From NCBI GenBank assembly GCA_012799835.1, contig JAAZKM010000005.1, forward strand, positions 1 to 34,876: DNA of 34,876 nucleotides. Direction: 5' to 3'. The notes under the pieces are model-generated. The model did not search any database and was not told where the DNA came from. It saw only the letters and a list, made by a program, of their open reading frames with translations. This document shows positions 1 to 8,557 of the stretch, piece by piece. Position 1 is the stretch's first letter, and each line of letters opens with the position of its first letter. Origin of the DNA: Candidatus Methanofastidiosia archaeon (lineage in GTDB: Archaea; Methanobacteriota_B; Thermococci; Methanofastidiosales; Methanofastidiosaceae). A program made the translations under genes and the position numbers.

Positions 1-1
1 A

Positions 2-64
2 GAATTAAAAGAATTAAAATTTGGGGATTCATGTTTTGAAATAGTGGAATCAGACATTACTTAA
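2..64 (+). CDS. C-terminal end of an unidentified protein (partial, 5' end outside window)
   Basis: A plus-strand frame is open from base 2 and stops with TAA at 62-64, giving about 20 residues ending in ESDIT. Its stop overlaps the stop of the minus-strand gene that begins at 61, so the two genes converge tail to tail. The fragment is too short to assign to a family, and it could be a chance open frame. Confidence 0.4.
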   Translation, partial: ELKELKFGDSCFEIVESDIT

Positions 65-972
65 GAAGGCCTCTGCCAGTTCCAGTGAACTATATTTCCA
101 GATTCATCCATTTCTATATAACAGACATACCTTGAAATTGATTGGTATTTCAAATCAGCTGGCATGTTTATTTTAAATGTTTTATTTACCTTCTCTATTG
201 TTGTTTTTTCGTAGTAAACTCTAACTAGCTCAGGGTTTGATGTTCCGCACTCTACAGGTAAATTCTTACTTGCCTGATTATTAACGAAGTCTAATGCCAG
301 GAAGAGAGCATATTCCTCATTGATCAATTGATTCTGGTAAGTTCTCTGAAGTTTATACATAGAGTTTCTAGTCTCAGTTAGTTGGTCTCTAAGCATATCA
401 TTTCTCTTGTTTAGACTATCATTTAGCTCTTTTAGAGTTTGATTTTCTTTAGATATGGATTGTAGTTGTTTTTCAAGCTGAAATATGTAAGATTCTTTTG
501 AACCCAGGTTATTATCAATTTGCCTGTTAGCGCCATAAAGTGAAAATGAAGTTACCAATACGACCGAAAGTAGAAGCGAAAGAACAACGGAAACTTTAAA
601 CCAGTTGACGTCTGGTTTCAAGGTAAAATTTCTCCTTATTTTAGGCTCAACGCCCGTCGTCTTTTGTGTTTCATTCGCCGTTATTTTCTTAGTATCCCCA
701 TAAACATTGTTTATCGGCTCAGGCTGGGTTCGCCTTCTCAAAATCCGATCGTGTTTTTCTCTATATGCTTGATAAAAAGTATTAGAGCGAATCTCTGGGA
801 TGTTATAACAGGATGTATTATTATCATTTGCTGTTTTTCTGGGTATTGGGCGCCTTTCAGACCTTTGATCACCAGAAAAGTGTTCACGGATTAGGCTTTT
901 CTTCTCCTCTAAACGTTTCAGCCTCCAAAAAATATCCAATTCTTCATCATTCATACGGTATCGCCAGCGCAT
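61..972 (-). CDS. Hypothetical single-pass membrane protein with coiled coil
   Basis: I do not recognise this 303-residue protein. Seen: a basic, polar N-terminal region (residues 1-123), one hydrophobic segment at about 124-147, a heptad-rich coiled coil at about 150-215, and a mixed C-terminal domain of about 85 residues ending NWQRPS. The topology suggests a cytoplasmic N-terminus with the coiled coil and C-terminal domain outside, because basic residues precede the membrane segment. The start is chosen because a TATA box at 991-1000 sits about 23 bases ahead of this ATG, which predicts a nearly leaderless transcript. Met7 is an alternative start. The gene lies just downstream of TFB but has its own promoter. 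Confidence 0.65.
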   Translation of the reverse strand: MRWRYRMNDEELDIFWRLKRLEEKKSLIREHFSGDQRSERRPIPRKTANDNNTSCYNIPEIRSNTFYQAYREKHDRILRRRTQPEPINNVYGDTKKITANETQKTTGVEPKIRRNFTLKPDVNWFKVSVVLSLLLSVVLVTSFSLYGANRQIDNNLGSKESYIFQLEKQLQSISKENQTLKELNDSLNKRNDMLRDQLTETRNSMYKLQRTYQNQLINEEYALFLALDFVNNQASKNLPVECGTSNPELVRVYYEKTTIEKVNKTFKINMPADLKYQSISRYVCYIEMDESGNIVHWNWQRPS

Positions 973-990
973 ATTATAGGTGTATTACCA

Positions 991-1000
991 GTATATAAAG
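991..1000 (-). promoter_or_regulatory. TATA box for the coiled-coil membrane protein gene
   Basis: On the minus strand this reads CTTTATATAC, about 23 bases ahead of the ATG at 972. That spacing places the transcription start at or next to the start codon. It lies in the 37-base gap after the TFB stop codon. Confidence 0.6.
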
Positions 1001-1009
1001 ATTTATGTT

Positions 1010-1936
1010 TTAAATCTTAACATCAATTCCCAATTTTTCTATAATTTCTTTATATCTGTTCCTAACAGTGACTTCTGTGACTTTTGCTACCTCTGAAACA
1101 GCCTTTTGGGTTCTTCTTTCACTTTCCATGATGGCTGCAAGGTAAATGGCTGCTGCACAGACCCCTGTTGGGCCCCTTCCTGATGTTAAACCTGCTTTAA
1201 TTGCGCCTTCTAGGATATCCTGTGCTTTTCTTTGGACTTTTCCCGAAAGCCCTAATTCTGTGGCAAATCTAGGGATATAATCCACCGGACTTGTTGGATA
1301 AAGTTTTATCTCAAGTTCTCTAGTTATGAATCTATAGCTCCTACCTATCTCCTTTTTATCAACCCTTGAATGTTCAACAATTTCATCCAAAGTTCTAGGT
1401 ACTTTATATTCACGACAGGCAATATATATACAAGCAGATGTTACAGACTCTATTGATCTACCCCTAATAAGCCTTTTATCAACGGCTTTGCGGTAAACCA
1501 TTGCTGCACCTTCCCTAATGTTTCGTGGTAGGTGTAAGTGAGAAGAAAGTCTATCAAGTTCAGTTAATGCGAAAGCTAAGTTTCTATCCTTGGCATCAGC
1601 AACTTTAATTCTTTTATGCCATTTTCTCATTCTATATATTTGGGCCCTCCTACCTGCGCTAATGTCTCTACCATGAATATCTTTGTTTTTCCAATCAATC
1701 ATGGTGGAAAGACCCTTATCATGGATAGTATAGGTCATTGGAGCGCCTACCCTACCCCTTTTCTCTCCTTGTTCATGGTCAAAAGCTCTCCATTCAGGAC
1801 CCGTGTCAATTATATCCTCAGAAATTACCAGACCGCATTCGTCACACGTAACTTCAGCTCTAGAATAGTCCCGAATAAGTTTATGACTCCCACATTCTGG
1901 GCATGCATGAACTTTCTTCGTTATAGTTTTTTCCAT
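1010..1936 (-). CDS. tfb: Transcription initiation factor B (TFB)
   Basis: TFB is the archaeal TFIIB homologue that bridges TBP bound at the TATA box, the BRE and RNA polymerase. The 308-residue length is usual. Seen: an N-terminal zinc ribbon with Cys12, Cys15, Cys31 and Cys34; the B-finger/reader segment around DTGPEWRAF; then two cyclin-like repeats, the first from about residue 115 and the second from about 210, each with the family's helix pattern (GAAMVYRKA and [11 protein letters not shown]). The gene has a strong TATA box at 1957-1967, about 25 bases ahead of the ATG, so the mRNA is probably leaderless. No split B-finger or intein is present. Assignment is firm; whether the genome has other TFB paralogues is not visible here. 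Confidence 0.96.
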   Translation of the reverse strand: MEKTITKKVHACPECGSHKLIRDYSRAEVTCDECGLVISEDIIDTGPEWRAFDHEQGEKRGRVGAPMTYTIHDKGLSTMIDWKNKDIHGRDISAGRRAQIYRMRKWHKRIKVADAKDRNLAFALTELDRLSSHLHLPRNIREGAAMVYRKAVDKRLIRGRSIESVTSACIYIACREYKVPRTLDEIVEHSRVDKKEIGRSYRFITRELEIKLYPTSPVDYIPRFATELGLSGKVQRKAQDILEGAIKAGLTSGRGPTGVCAAAIYLAAIMESERRTQKAVSEVAKVTEVTVRNRYKEIIEKLGIDVKI

Positions 1937-1946
1937 AATATGTAAG

Positions 1947-1967
1947 GTAACCGTAACTTTTATATAG
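1947..1967 (-). promoter_or_regulatory. tfb promoter: TATA box plus GTTACGGTTAC element
   Basis: The gene strand carries CTATATAAAAG at 1967-1957, preceded by CCGAAAG, a reasonable BRE. It is followed immediately by TTACGGTTAC (1956-1947), between the TATA box and the predicted start site at the ATG. The same ten-base word occurs in the cdc48 promoter at 5237-5246. Confidence 0.6.
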
Positions 1968-1992
1968 CTTTCGGTTGAATTGAAATCCTTAA

Positions 1993-3969
1993 TTAAGTCT
2001 TGTAATCTGATTTACGTTGTTCTTTGTAGTCTTCAATGATTTTTATAAGTTTATTAGACTCCTTTTCTTTTTTATAAGTTAATAATAGTTCTTTTTCTTT
2101 TTTATAGACTAAATCAAAGCTTTTTCTATCAAGTATCACAAACTTGGAAATTAGTTCCATTTTTATATCTTTCGAATCGATTATCGGTATTTCAACATCG
2201 ATTAGCTCTTCTTGGGCTTGGTGGGATATGTTGCCATTGATGAGAACAGCTTTAATCTTAATATCAGAAAGCATCTTTACTGCTTCTGCACCCCCTCCTG
2301 TGGCATCTTTGAGGTAAACTATGTCCCCTTCAGTAAGATCCTGATTTTTTGTAAGATGTTTGATTCCATCAATAGAAAAGACTGTTAATACTTTACCGAT
2401 GAGAATGTCCTCAGATTCCATAAGAGGTTTCAATTCTTTTAGTTTCTTGTTTTCTTCGGTCAATATATTGATTTTATTCTTTAAAATATCTACTGTCTTT
2501 CGCAAAGAAATTATTTCAAAGTTTTTAGTCTTAATGACGTTTTCCTTAAGCGCCTCTTTTTTCTGGCTGCCCAATATGTCAAATAATTTTCTTTCAAGAG
2601 AGATTATCACTGTTTCTTTTTCCTGAAGTTTTCTTTTCAAATCGATGCTCTCAAGTTGTAGTTTTTCAAAGTCTTTTTTTAAGACATTCTGCTTCTCTTT
2701 AAAATTTTCAATAATTTTTGATTGTTCTAGAATTATTTCTTCTGGGTTTTTCTGTTCAATTATTACTTCATCTTCTTTTTCCTTCATGTCTTCCTTTATT
2801 TTGTCAAAAGCGTCTTTAATGGGCATACCCTTTATTACTTCACCGATTATCCTTGAACTATAAAGGGATAGTTCAGGGGGGATTTTGGACTTAATCTGTG
2901 TGAATTTGTTCTTATAATGTAAGTGTGCTTTTAGCGCTGCTGAAAGGGCATCTCTTTCGTGAGCATTTGTTACTTCATAGTCTTTTGACAATTCATTCTT
3001 TTCCCTAACAGATATAGAAAGTGGCGGAACATAGAGTATTGAATCAAATGATGTACTAAGTTTTTCAATGAAACCTGAGGGTGGTTGCACATCAGATGCA
3101 AATATCAGAGGATATCCATATTTTCTGATTTCCTCTTTAACATCTGACATCGAGAAACTTCTCTTTGAAATAATCGTAAGTACATTTCCCTCTAAATCTA
3201 AAACAGATAATCCAACTGTTGTCCCAGGATCTACCCCTACGATGACATATTTGTCCTTTATATTGAATCCTTTAACTCTTTTTACTAAAGGTTCATACTC
3301 AATTGAACTCTTTTTAAGCGGCCTAACATCAATCCTTATATCCCCTCTGCTATTTTTAATCAAAATATTTTCAAAGTTGGAATATACTTTAAAAATGCCC
3401 TTTGAAAAACCTCCTTCTCTCTCAACAACATTTATATCAAAATTAAATCCTTCGTTTGTCAGTTCTTTTTCAATCTCTCGTACCTTATATTTGATTAGGG
3501 CAAATGTTCTCCTTTGATATCTGCCTTGTGAATATCCACCTCTACCCAAGCTTCTACCGCTAGAAACTAATATTTCAGTTTCGTCTTCATACATCTTTAG
3601 TTTATAACCAACTCCCTCAAAAGGGAGCCTGGAAAGTGCATATGCCTCGTCAAAGGGATTTTTTGGATTTAGGTTGATCCTGTGTCTTTTTGCAAGGACG
3701 GGAAGTGATGTAAAATCATCAAACTTGCCAGTAACTTGAACTATCGAAACGTATTTTGATAGCTTCTCGAGATCTTTTCTAGGGAATTCTTCGGTGGAAT
3801 CAATTCCCATGTAGATAGGGGAGTGTTTTTTTATTAATTTCAAGAGCTTAAGCCTTGATCCGCTTTCCTTCAAAACAGTAGAAAATCTGTTTCCTTCTCT
3901 TGAAATCAATACCATAGCATAAATTCTTGGGTCACGGGAAATTATGTCGACTCCCAAGGATGTTTCCAT
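1993..3969 (-). CDS. DUF460 family protein, predicted RNase H-fold nuclease with coiled coil
   Basis: This 658-residue protein matches the archaeal DUF460/COG2433 family, whose biochemical function is unknown to me. Seen: an N-terminal domain (about 1-235); an RNase H/RuvC-like domain starting at GVDPGTT (Asp247), with a second acidic strand at ASDVQPP (about Asp293) and an acidic end motif NAHERDA (about Asp342); a long charged coiled coil at about 408-520; and a C-terminal domain of about 130 residues. Asp/Asp/Asp placement is what an active RNase H-fold nuclease would need, which is inference from fold. The start at 3969 is preceded by GGTG eight bases upstream. It diverges from trmJ across 47 bases holding both promoters. 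Confidence 0.88.
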   Translation of the reverse strand: METSLGVDIISRDPRIYAMVLISREGNRFSTVLKESGSRLKLLKLIKKHSPIYMGIDSTEEFPRKDLEKLSKYVSIVQVTGKFDDFTSLPVLAKRHRINLNPKNPFDEAYALSRLPFEGVGYKLKMYEDETEILVSSGRSLGRGGYSQGRYQRRTFALIKYKVREIEKELTNEGFNFDINVVEREGGFSKGIFKVYSNFENILIKNSRGDIRIDVRPLKKSSIEYEPLVKRVKGFNIKDKYVIVGVDPGTTVGLSVLDLEGNVLTIISKRSFSMSDVKEEIRKYGYPLIFASDVQPPSGFIEKLSTSFDSILYVPPLSISVREKNELSKDYEVTNAHERDALSAALKAHLHYKNKFTQIKSKIPPELSLYSSRIIGEVIKGMPIKDAFDKIKEDMKEKEDEVIIEQKNPEEIILEQSKIIENFKEKQNVLKKDFEKLQLESIDLKRKLQEKETVIISLERKLFDILGSQKKEALKENVIKTKNFEIISLRKTVDILKNKINILTEENKKLKELKPLMESEDILIGKVLTVFSIDGIKHLTKNQDLTEGDIVYLKDATGGGAEAVKMLSDIKIKAVLINGNISHQAQEELIDVEIPIIDSKDIKMELISKFVILDRKSFDLVYKKEKELLLTYKKEKESNKLIKIIEDYKEQRKSDYKT

Positions 3970-4016
3970 AAATGCACCAAAAACTTTATCTTTATCTTAA
4001 TAACTTCTTTGACTTA

Positions 4017-4724
4017 ATGTTTTATATAATTTTTGTAGAACCTGAAACTCCTGGCAATATTGGAAGCGTTGCCAGGGTAATGAAAAATTTCGGTTTCTAT
4101 AATCTAATTTTAGTTAATCCTGTCGAAATCACAGATGAAGCCTATAAGTTAGCTGTTCACGCCGAAGAGATCATAGAATCAGCTGTTATTGTTGGAAGTT
4201 TAGAGGAGGCCTTGACTTATGTTGATATGTCAGTTGCAACAAGTGCAAACACAAGTGGCGGGGTGTTAAGAAATTATATTGCCATAGAAAATATCGCCAA
4301 AAAAATGTCCCCTGAATTTAAGATAGGTATTGTTCTTGGTAGAGAAAGTAGTGGGCTTACGAATGAAGAAGTTAAGTTGTGTGATACGATAACAATAATT
4401 CCGACTGATAGGAGATATCCAACAATGAATGTTTCTCACGCTCTTTCAATAGTTCTTTATGAACTATTCAAATCCAATTGTTGTAAAAAAACAAATTCTT
4501 TTGATGATTATGAGCTAATAGAAAAGAATCTGTTGATAGATGATTTCAAGAGGATTCTATCGGTTGTTGAAGAAAGAGAATATAGGAGGGATAATGCATT
4601 GACTGTTTTCAAACATGTGTTAGCAAGAGGATTTAATACACGAAGAGAAATTTACACGCTTAAGGGAATCTTTAGAAAAATTACCTTGAAACTAGAGGGG
4701 GATCCCGAAGAAAAACTCATTTAG
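4017..4724 (+). CDS. trmJ: TrmJ-like SPOUT tRNA 2'-O-methyltransferase
   Basis: Members of this SpoU/TrmH subgroup use S-adenosylmethionine to methylate the 2'-OH of tRNA position 32. All three SPOUT knot motifs are visible: motif 1 EPETPGNIGSVARVMKNFGF, motif 2 GIVLGRESSGLTNEEV, and motif 3 RRYPTMNVSHALSIVLYEL. I take the start at 4017 (MFYIIFVEPE), which gives 235 residues and aligns with the usual N-terminus. The in-frame ATG at 3972 would add 15 unconserved residues and reach into the promoter region shared with the divergent DUF460 gene. The C-terminal 70 residues form the helical extension typical of TrmJ. The tRNA target is inferred from family membership. Confidence 0.9.
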   Translation: MFYIIFVEPETPGNIGSVARVMKNFGFYNLILVNPVEITDEAYKLAVHAEEIIESAVIVGSLEEALTYVDMSVATSANTSGGVLRNYIAIENIAKKMSPEFKIGIVLGRESSGLTNEEVKLCDTITIIPTDRRYPTMNVSHALSIVLYELFKSNCCKKTNSFDDYELIEKNLLIDDFKRILSVVEEREYRRDNALTVFKHVLARGFNTRREIYTLKGIFRKITLKLEGDPEEKLI

Positions 4725-4888
4725 AGTCTGGCCCCAGTTATATTCAATATTTGAATTTTTTTATCAATAGAAATGAAGGGAATGGGCAGCAAATAAGGGT
4801 TAAAAATGAATTAATTTTTAATTGTATGTTTTTCAAAAATGAGCAATATCTATTTAAATTAGTAAAGCGAATTTTTATTGGTGGCTTA

Positions 4889-5203
4889 ATGAACTATCTT
4901 TTCGATGACGATAGGAAAAAAGACAGTTATGAAGTTGAAACTTTGAAGGACTCAATTAGACGAATTAAGAATAATCTTGATATGATTTATAGAGAGATAG
5001 AGGAAATTGAACGCAGATTATCTAATCAAAATGAGCTTTTTGAAGTGAGACGTGATGATTACGACGACTTTGTCAAAAATGCTATTAATAAAAAAAGACC
5101 GGCCCGTTTGGATAAAGACGTTTCTTTTGAGGCTGACGATGCTTTCAAATCTGATGATAGTAGTGATGATTTTACCAAAAAGCTAGAGCTCTACGATGAG
5201 TAG
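4889..5203 (+). CDS. Small acidic coiled-coil protein, unknown function
   Basis: I do not recognise this 104-residue protein. It begins MNYLFDDDRK, has a charged coiled coil at about residues 15-50 (repeated IRRIKNNLDMIYREIEEIE heptads), and ends in an Asp/Ser-rich acidic tail. No membrane segment or catalytic motif is seen. The frame is open upstream to 4751, but the ATG at 4889 is preferred: it has GGTGG six bases ahead and a TATA-like CTATTTAAATTAG about 30 bases ahead, and the extra upstream residues look like translated spacer. It stands alone between trmJ and cdc48. Confidence 0.65.
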   Translation: MNYLFDDDRKKDSYEVETLKDSIRRIKNNLDMIYREIEEIERRLSNQNELFEVRRDDYDDFVKNAINKKRPARLDKDVSFEADDAFKSDDSSDDFTKKLELYDE

Positions 5204-5212
5204 AAGATAGTT

Positions 5213-5258
5213 TTTTGCAAATGCCAGTTTTGCAAAGTAACCGTAAGATTTATAAATG
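5213..5258 (+). promoter_or_regulatory. cdc48 promoter: tandem TTTTGCAAA repeats, BRE-like element and TATA box
   Basis: Two identical TTTTGCAAA words (5213-5221 and 5228-5236), each containing the perfect palindrome TTTGCAAA, lie 15 bases apart. They run directly into GTAACCGTAAG (5237-5247) in the BRE position and then the TATA box ATTTATAAATG (5248-5258). The predicted transcript starts near 5280, giving a leader of about 25 bases with no clear Shine-Dalgarno site. The tandem palindromes are a candidate activator site. Confidence 0.5.
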
Positions 5259-5304
5259 ATTAAAATAACTTAATATTAGCTTAACTTAATGTTAATTTAA
5301 TATT

Positions 5305-7416
5305 ATGGTGTTAAACATGAAAGAAAAAAATGAAGTAGAACTTGTTGTAGGAAGCGCAGAAAAGCTTGATGTGGGAAAAGGTGTTGTACGAATTGGCCCC
5401 AATACAATGAGAATGATGCATCTAAATTATGGTGAGATAGTAAGAATTAAAGGAGAAAAAATAACAGCCGCAAAGGCATTGCCTGACATTGATGAGGATT
5501 CTGATATTATCAGAATGGACAGTATAATAAGAAAAAACTCCGGTGCATTACTTGGTGACAAAGTAACAATATCAAGGGCTGAAGTTAAGGACGCAAAGGC
5601 TATCACACTAGCCCCGATGCAGGCCGATATGCAGTTTTCTGGTGATCTTTCAAGTTATTTTAAAGACAAATTTAAAGATATACCGATTGTCCAAAATAAT
5701 ATTTTTGCCTTTGAAATCTTTAATAGGAATCTCCCATTTGTAGTTACAAAAACAAATCCTAGAGGCATTCTAAAAATTGTTCCCTCCACAAAGATTACCA
5801 TTTCTACAAAACCAGTATCAGAGTCAGAAATATCCAAAATGCCTGATGTTACCTATGAGGATATCGGTGGACTTAAGGATGAAATCCAGAAAGTTAGGGA
5901 AATGATTGAAATGCCAATGAAGCATCCTGAGGTATTTTCAAAACTAGGAATAGACCCTCCAAAAGGTGTTTTGTTATACGGCCCTCCTGGCACAGGAAAA
6001 ACTCTTCTTGCAAAGGCGCTTGCAAATGAGATAAATGCATACTTCACCTCGATTAACGGTCCAGAGATAATGAGCAAGTACTATGGCGAGTCTGAAGAAA
6101 ATCTTAGAAAAGTCTTTGAAGACGCAGGAGAGAATTCCCCGGCAATAATTTTCATAGACGAAATAGATGCAATAGCCCCCAAAAGGGAAGAATCAAAGGG
6201 GGAAGTTGAAAGAAGGGTGGTATCCCAGCTTCTTACTTTAATGGATGGACTGAAAACACGGGGTAAAGTTGTGGTGATTGCTGCAACAAACTTACCGGAT
6301 ACAATTGACCCTGCGCTTAGAAGGCCTGGTAGATTTGATAGGGAGATTGAAATTGGTGTGCCAGACGTAAATGACAGAAAGGAAATCCTTCAAGTTCATA
6401 CAAGGAGTATGCCTATATCAGAAGAGGTTAACATTTCACACTACGCTTCAAAAACACATGGTTACAGTGGTGCAGATCTTGAAGCGTTGTGCAAAGAAGC
6501 AGGCATGAAGGCATTAAGGAGGGTTATTCCCGATATTAGGGGTGATATTGAAATAACTCCGGAAATTCTAAATAAGCTTGAAGTTACTAAAAATGATTTT
6601 GACCTAGCATTTCTGGAAGTTGAACCTTCTGCTATGAGAGAGGCTTTAGTTGAAGTCCCAACTGTGAAGTGGAGTGATATAGGGGGACTAAAGGAAGTAA
6701 AGCAGAGATTGCAGGAAGCAATTGAATGGCCACTTAAGTATCCTGAAGTATTCAAGAGGATAAAGGTTGAAGGACCAAAAGGAATCCTTTTATATGGACC
6801 ACCTGGTTGTGGGAAGACTCTACTTGCAAAGGCAGTTGCAACTGAGAGTGAAGCAAACTTCATTGCGATTAGAGGGCCTGAGTTAATCTCCAAATGGGTT
6901 GGGGAGAGTGAAAAGGGGATAAGGAAAATCTTTAGTAAAGCAAGACAAGTGGCGCCAGCAATTATATTTTTCGATGAAATAGATTCAATTGCACCGAGGA
7001 GAGGGCAGGAAACAGGTGCAAAAGTTACTGAAAGAATGGTAAATCAGCTGTTGACAGAGATGGATGGCGTAGAATCTTTAGAAAGAGTGATTGTAATTGC
7101 CGCAACAAACAGGCCAGACATTTTAGATGAGGCGTTATTAAGGCCAGGCAGATTTGATGTGATAGTGGAAATACCCTTGCCAGACAAGGAATCAAGGCTA
7201 GAGATATTAAAGATACATACAAAAGGGATGCCATTAAAGGATATCGATATCAACGAATTAGTTGGGCCAACTGAAGGTTTCACAGGTGCAGATATAAAAT
7301 CCCTTGTCAGGGAAGCAGGACTTAATGCAATAAGAAAGAATCTTGACAAGACAGATCACGTTACCAAAGAAGATTTCGATGAAGCGCTACAAAAAATAAA
7401 ATCTTATAAAAAATAA
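5305..7416 (+). CDS. cdc48: CDC48/VAT-type AAA+ ATPase
   Basis: A double-ring AAA+ unfoldase that uses ATP to extract or unfold proteins, in archaea probably feeding the proteasome. Seen in 703 residues: an N-terminal double-psi barrel substrate domain (about 1-185); D1 with Walker A GPPGTGKT at 226-233, Walker B IIFIDEID near 282, and arginine-finger segment [14 protein letters not shown]2 with Walker A GPPGCGKT at about 498-505 and Walker B IIFFDEID. Both ATP sites look intact. The C-terminus is IKSYKK and lacks a clear HbYX proteasome-docking tail. The first ATG is used; Met5 (5317) is an alternative start. It forms a single-gene unit with its own promoter and an oligo-T terminator. Confidence 0.96.
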   Translation: MVLNMKEKNEVELVVGSAEKLDVGKGVVRIGPNTMRMMHLNYGEIVRIKGEKITAAKALPDIDEDSDIIRMDSIIRKNSGALLGDKVTISRAEVKDAKAITLAPMQADMQFSGDLSSYFKDKFKDIPIVQNNIFAFEIFNRNLPFVVTKTNPRGILKIVPSTKITISTKPVSESEISKMPDVTYEDIGGLKDEIQKVREMIEMPMKHPEVFSKLGIDPPKGVLLYGPPGTGKTLLAKALANEINAYFTSINGPEIMSKYYGESEENLRKVFEDAGENSPAIIFIDEIDAIAPKREESKGEVERRVVSQLLTLMDGLKTRGKVVVIAATNLPDTIDPALRRPGRFDREIEIGVPDVNDRKEILQVHTRSMPISEEVNISHYASKTHGYSGADLEALCKEAGMKALRRVIPDIRGDIEITPEILNKLEVTKNDFDLAFLEVEPSAMREALVEVPTVKWSDIGGLKEVKQRLQEAIEWPLKYPEVFKRIKVEGPKGILLYGPPGCGKTLLAKAVATESEANFIAIRGPELISKWVGESEKGIRKIFSKARQVAPAIIFFDEIDSIAPRRGQETGAKVTERMVNQLLTEMDGVESLERVIVIAATNRPDILDEALLRPGRFDVIVEIPLPDKESRLEILKIHTKGMPLKDIDINELVGPTEGFTGADIKSLVREAGLNAIRKNLDKTDHVTKEDFDEALQKIKSYKK

Positions 7417-7427
7417 TTTTCTTTTTT
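7417..7427 (+). terminator. Oligo-T terminator after cdc48
   Basis: TTTTCTTTTTT follows the cdc48 stop codon directly. Archaeal RNA polymerase terminates on such U-tracts without needing a hairpin. Confidence 0.5.
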
Positions 7428-7464
7428 AGATAAATTAAAATAGTATTAAGACAACATTCTGAAC

Positions 7465-8457
7465 ATGAAAGAGGCACTTTTTTATAAAAAAGAAAACGGT
7501 AATATGAGGTGCCTGTTATGCCCACATGTTTGTCTTATTGAGCCAGAAAAAAGGGGTAAATGTAAGACTAGGATAAATCTAGATGGTAAGTTAAATACGC
7601 TAGTTTATGGGGAAAGTGATTTGGAAAAACTTTATTATCATGTTGATCCAATTGAAAAAAAACCACTGTATCATTTTTATCCTGGATCACTATCTCTTTC
7701 ATTTGGAGTTCCGGGGTGTAATCTATTCTGTGAAAACTGCCAAAACTATGACCTTTCTCAATCCACACCTAATGATATAAAAGATCGTTATTTAAAACCA
7801 AAAAAGATTGTCGAGTTAGCCAAATCATATGGTTGTAAATCAATTTCTTACACGTATACAGAACCCACTATATTCTATGAATATGTGATTGATATATCAA
7901 AGATAGCTAAAGAAAAGGGCATTAAAAATGTCTGGGTAACAAACGGCTTTATTAATCCAAAACCTTTGAATGAAGCCCTACCATATATTGATGCAATGAA
8001 TATTGACCTTAAATTCTTCTCAGAGGACCTATATCAGAAAGTATGTGGCGGTAAGTTGCGACCGGTTCTTGAAACAATAAGAGCCGCATCAAAAGTAACT
8101 CATATTGAAATTACAAATCTATTGATTCCCACATTGAATGATTCAGATGAAGATGTTGAAAAGCTTGTTGATTTTGTTGCAGAGTTAAACAGGGATATCC
8201 CTTTGCATTTTTCTGCATATAGACCTATGTATAAAATGAATATAAAGTCAACAAGTTCTGAGACTCTTTACCGTGCAAAGGAGATAGCAGAAAGAAAACT
8301 AAACTATGTATACTTAGGGAATATACCTGCTCATAATGACACTTTATGCCCTACGTGCAAAAATATAATTATTAAAAGAAATCATAATGTGGAAATCAAA
8401 CTAATAAATGAAAAATGTTCTATATGTAACACAAAAATACCAATAATAGTCAATTAA
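7465..8457 (+). CDS. amrS: AmrS-like radical SAM protein (AmmeMemoRadiSam family, PflA-related)
   Basis: This 330-residue protein belongs to the COG1180 pyruvate-formate-lyase-activase-like radical SAM group. Seen: an N-terminal cysteine cluster (CLLCPHVC and a further Cys in RGKC), then VDPIEKKPLYHF, and the radical SAM cluster motif CNLFCENC with Cys85, Cys89 and Cys92. The TIM-barrel follows, with TYTEPTIFYEY and NIDLKFFSEDLYQKVCGG, then a C-terminal zinc ribbon with CPTC and CSIC pairs. The family is widespread in archaea and often encoded with Memo and AMMECR1 proteins, neither of which is adjacent here. The physiological substrate is not known to me. Its length is normal. Confidence 0.88.
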   Translation: MKEALFYKKENGNMRCLLCPHVCLIEPEKRGKCKTRINLDGKLNTLVYGESDLEKLYYHVDPIEKKPLYHFYPGSLSLSFGVPGCNLFCENCQNYDLSQSTPNDIKDRYLKPKKIVELAKSYGCKSISYTYTEPTIFYEYVIDISKIAKEKGIKNVWVTNGFINPKPLNEALPYIDAMNIDLKFFSEDLYQKVCGGKLRPVLETIRAASKVTHIEITNLLIPTLNDSDEDVEKLVDFVAELNRDIPLHFSAYRPMYKMNIKSTSSETLYRAKEIAERKLNYVYLGNIPAHNDTLCPTCKNIIIKRNHNVEIKLINEKCSICNTKIPIIVN

Positions 8458-8483
8458 TAAGACAATAATTAGAATTACCATAA

Positions 8484-8550
8484 CCTTTTTAAACAGCTAT
8501 ATTAATTGTTGATGGAGTGCCGTTTTAATCAATTAAAAGGCAAAAGGTGG
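8484..8550 (+). promoter_or_regulatory. mmd operon promoter and leader with an 11-bp inverted repeat
   Basis: A TATA-like CTTTTTAAAC at about 8484-8493 predicts a start near 8515. The leader then contains an inverted repeat: TGCC (8518-8521), a bulged G, TTTTAAT (8523-8529), spacer CA, ATTAAAA (8532-8538), GGCA (8539-8542). The Shine-Dalgarno site GGTGG follows at 8546-8550, seven bases ahead of the mmdA ATG. The repeat could be an operator or an RNA hairpin just before the ribosome site. Its inner part, TTTTAA-N4-TTAAAA, recurs in the mad operon promoter. Confidence 0.5.
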
Positions 8551-8557
8551 TTATTAT

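Noticed and set aside
3972-4016. Upstream start of the TrmJ-like gene
   Set aside because: The added residues are not family-like and lie in the promoter gap shared with the divergent DUF460 gene.
4751-4888. 46-codon extension ahead of the small coiled-coil protein
   Set aside because: No ribosome site, low-complexity residues, and a TATA-like element with GGTGG supports the internal ATG at 4889.
6462-6893. 143-codon antisense frame inside cdc48
   Set aside because: It mirrors the conserved Walker regions of cdc48 on the other strand and has no family features or ribosome site.
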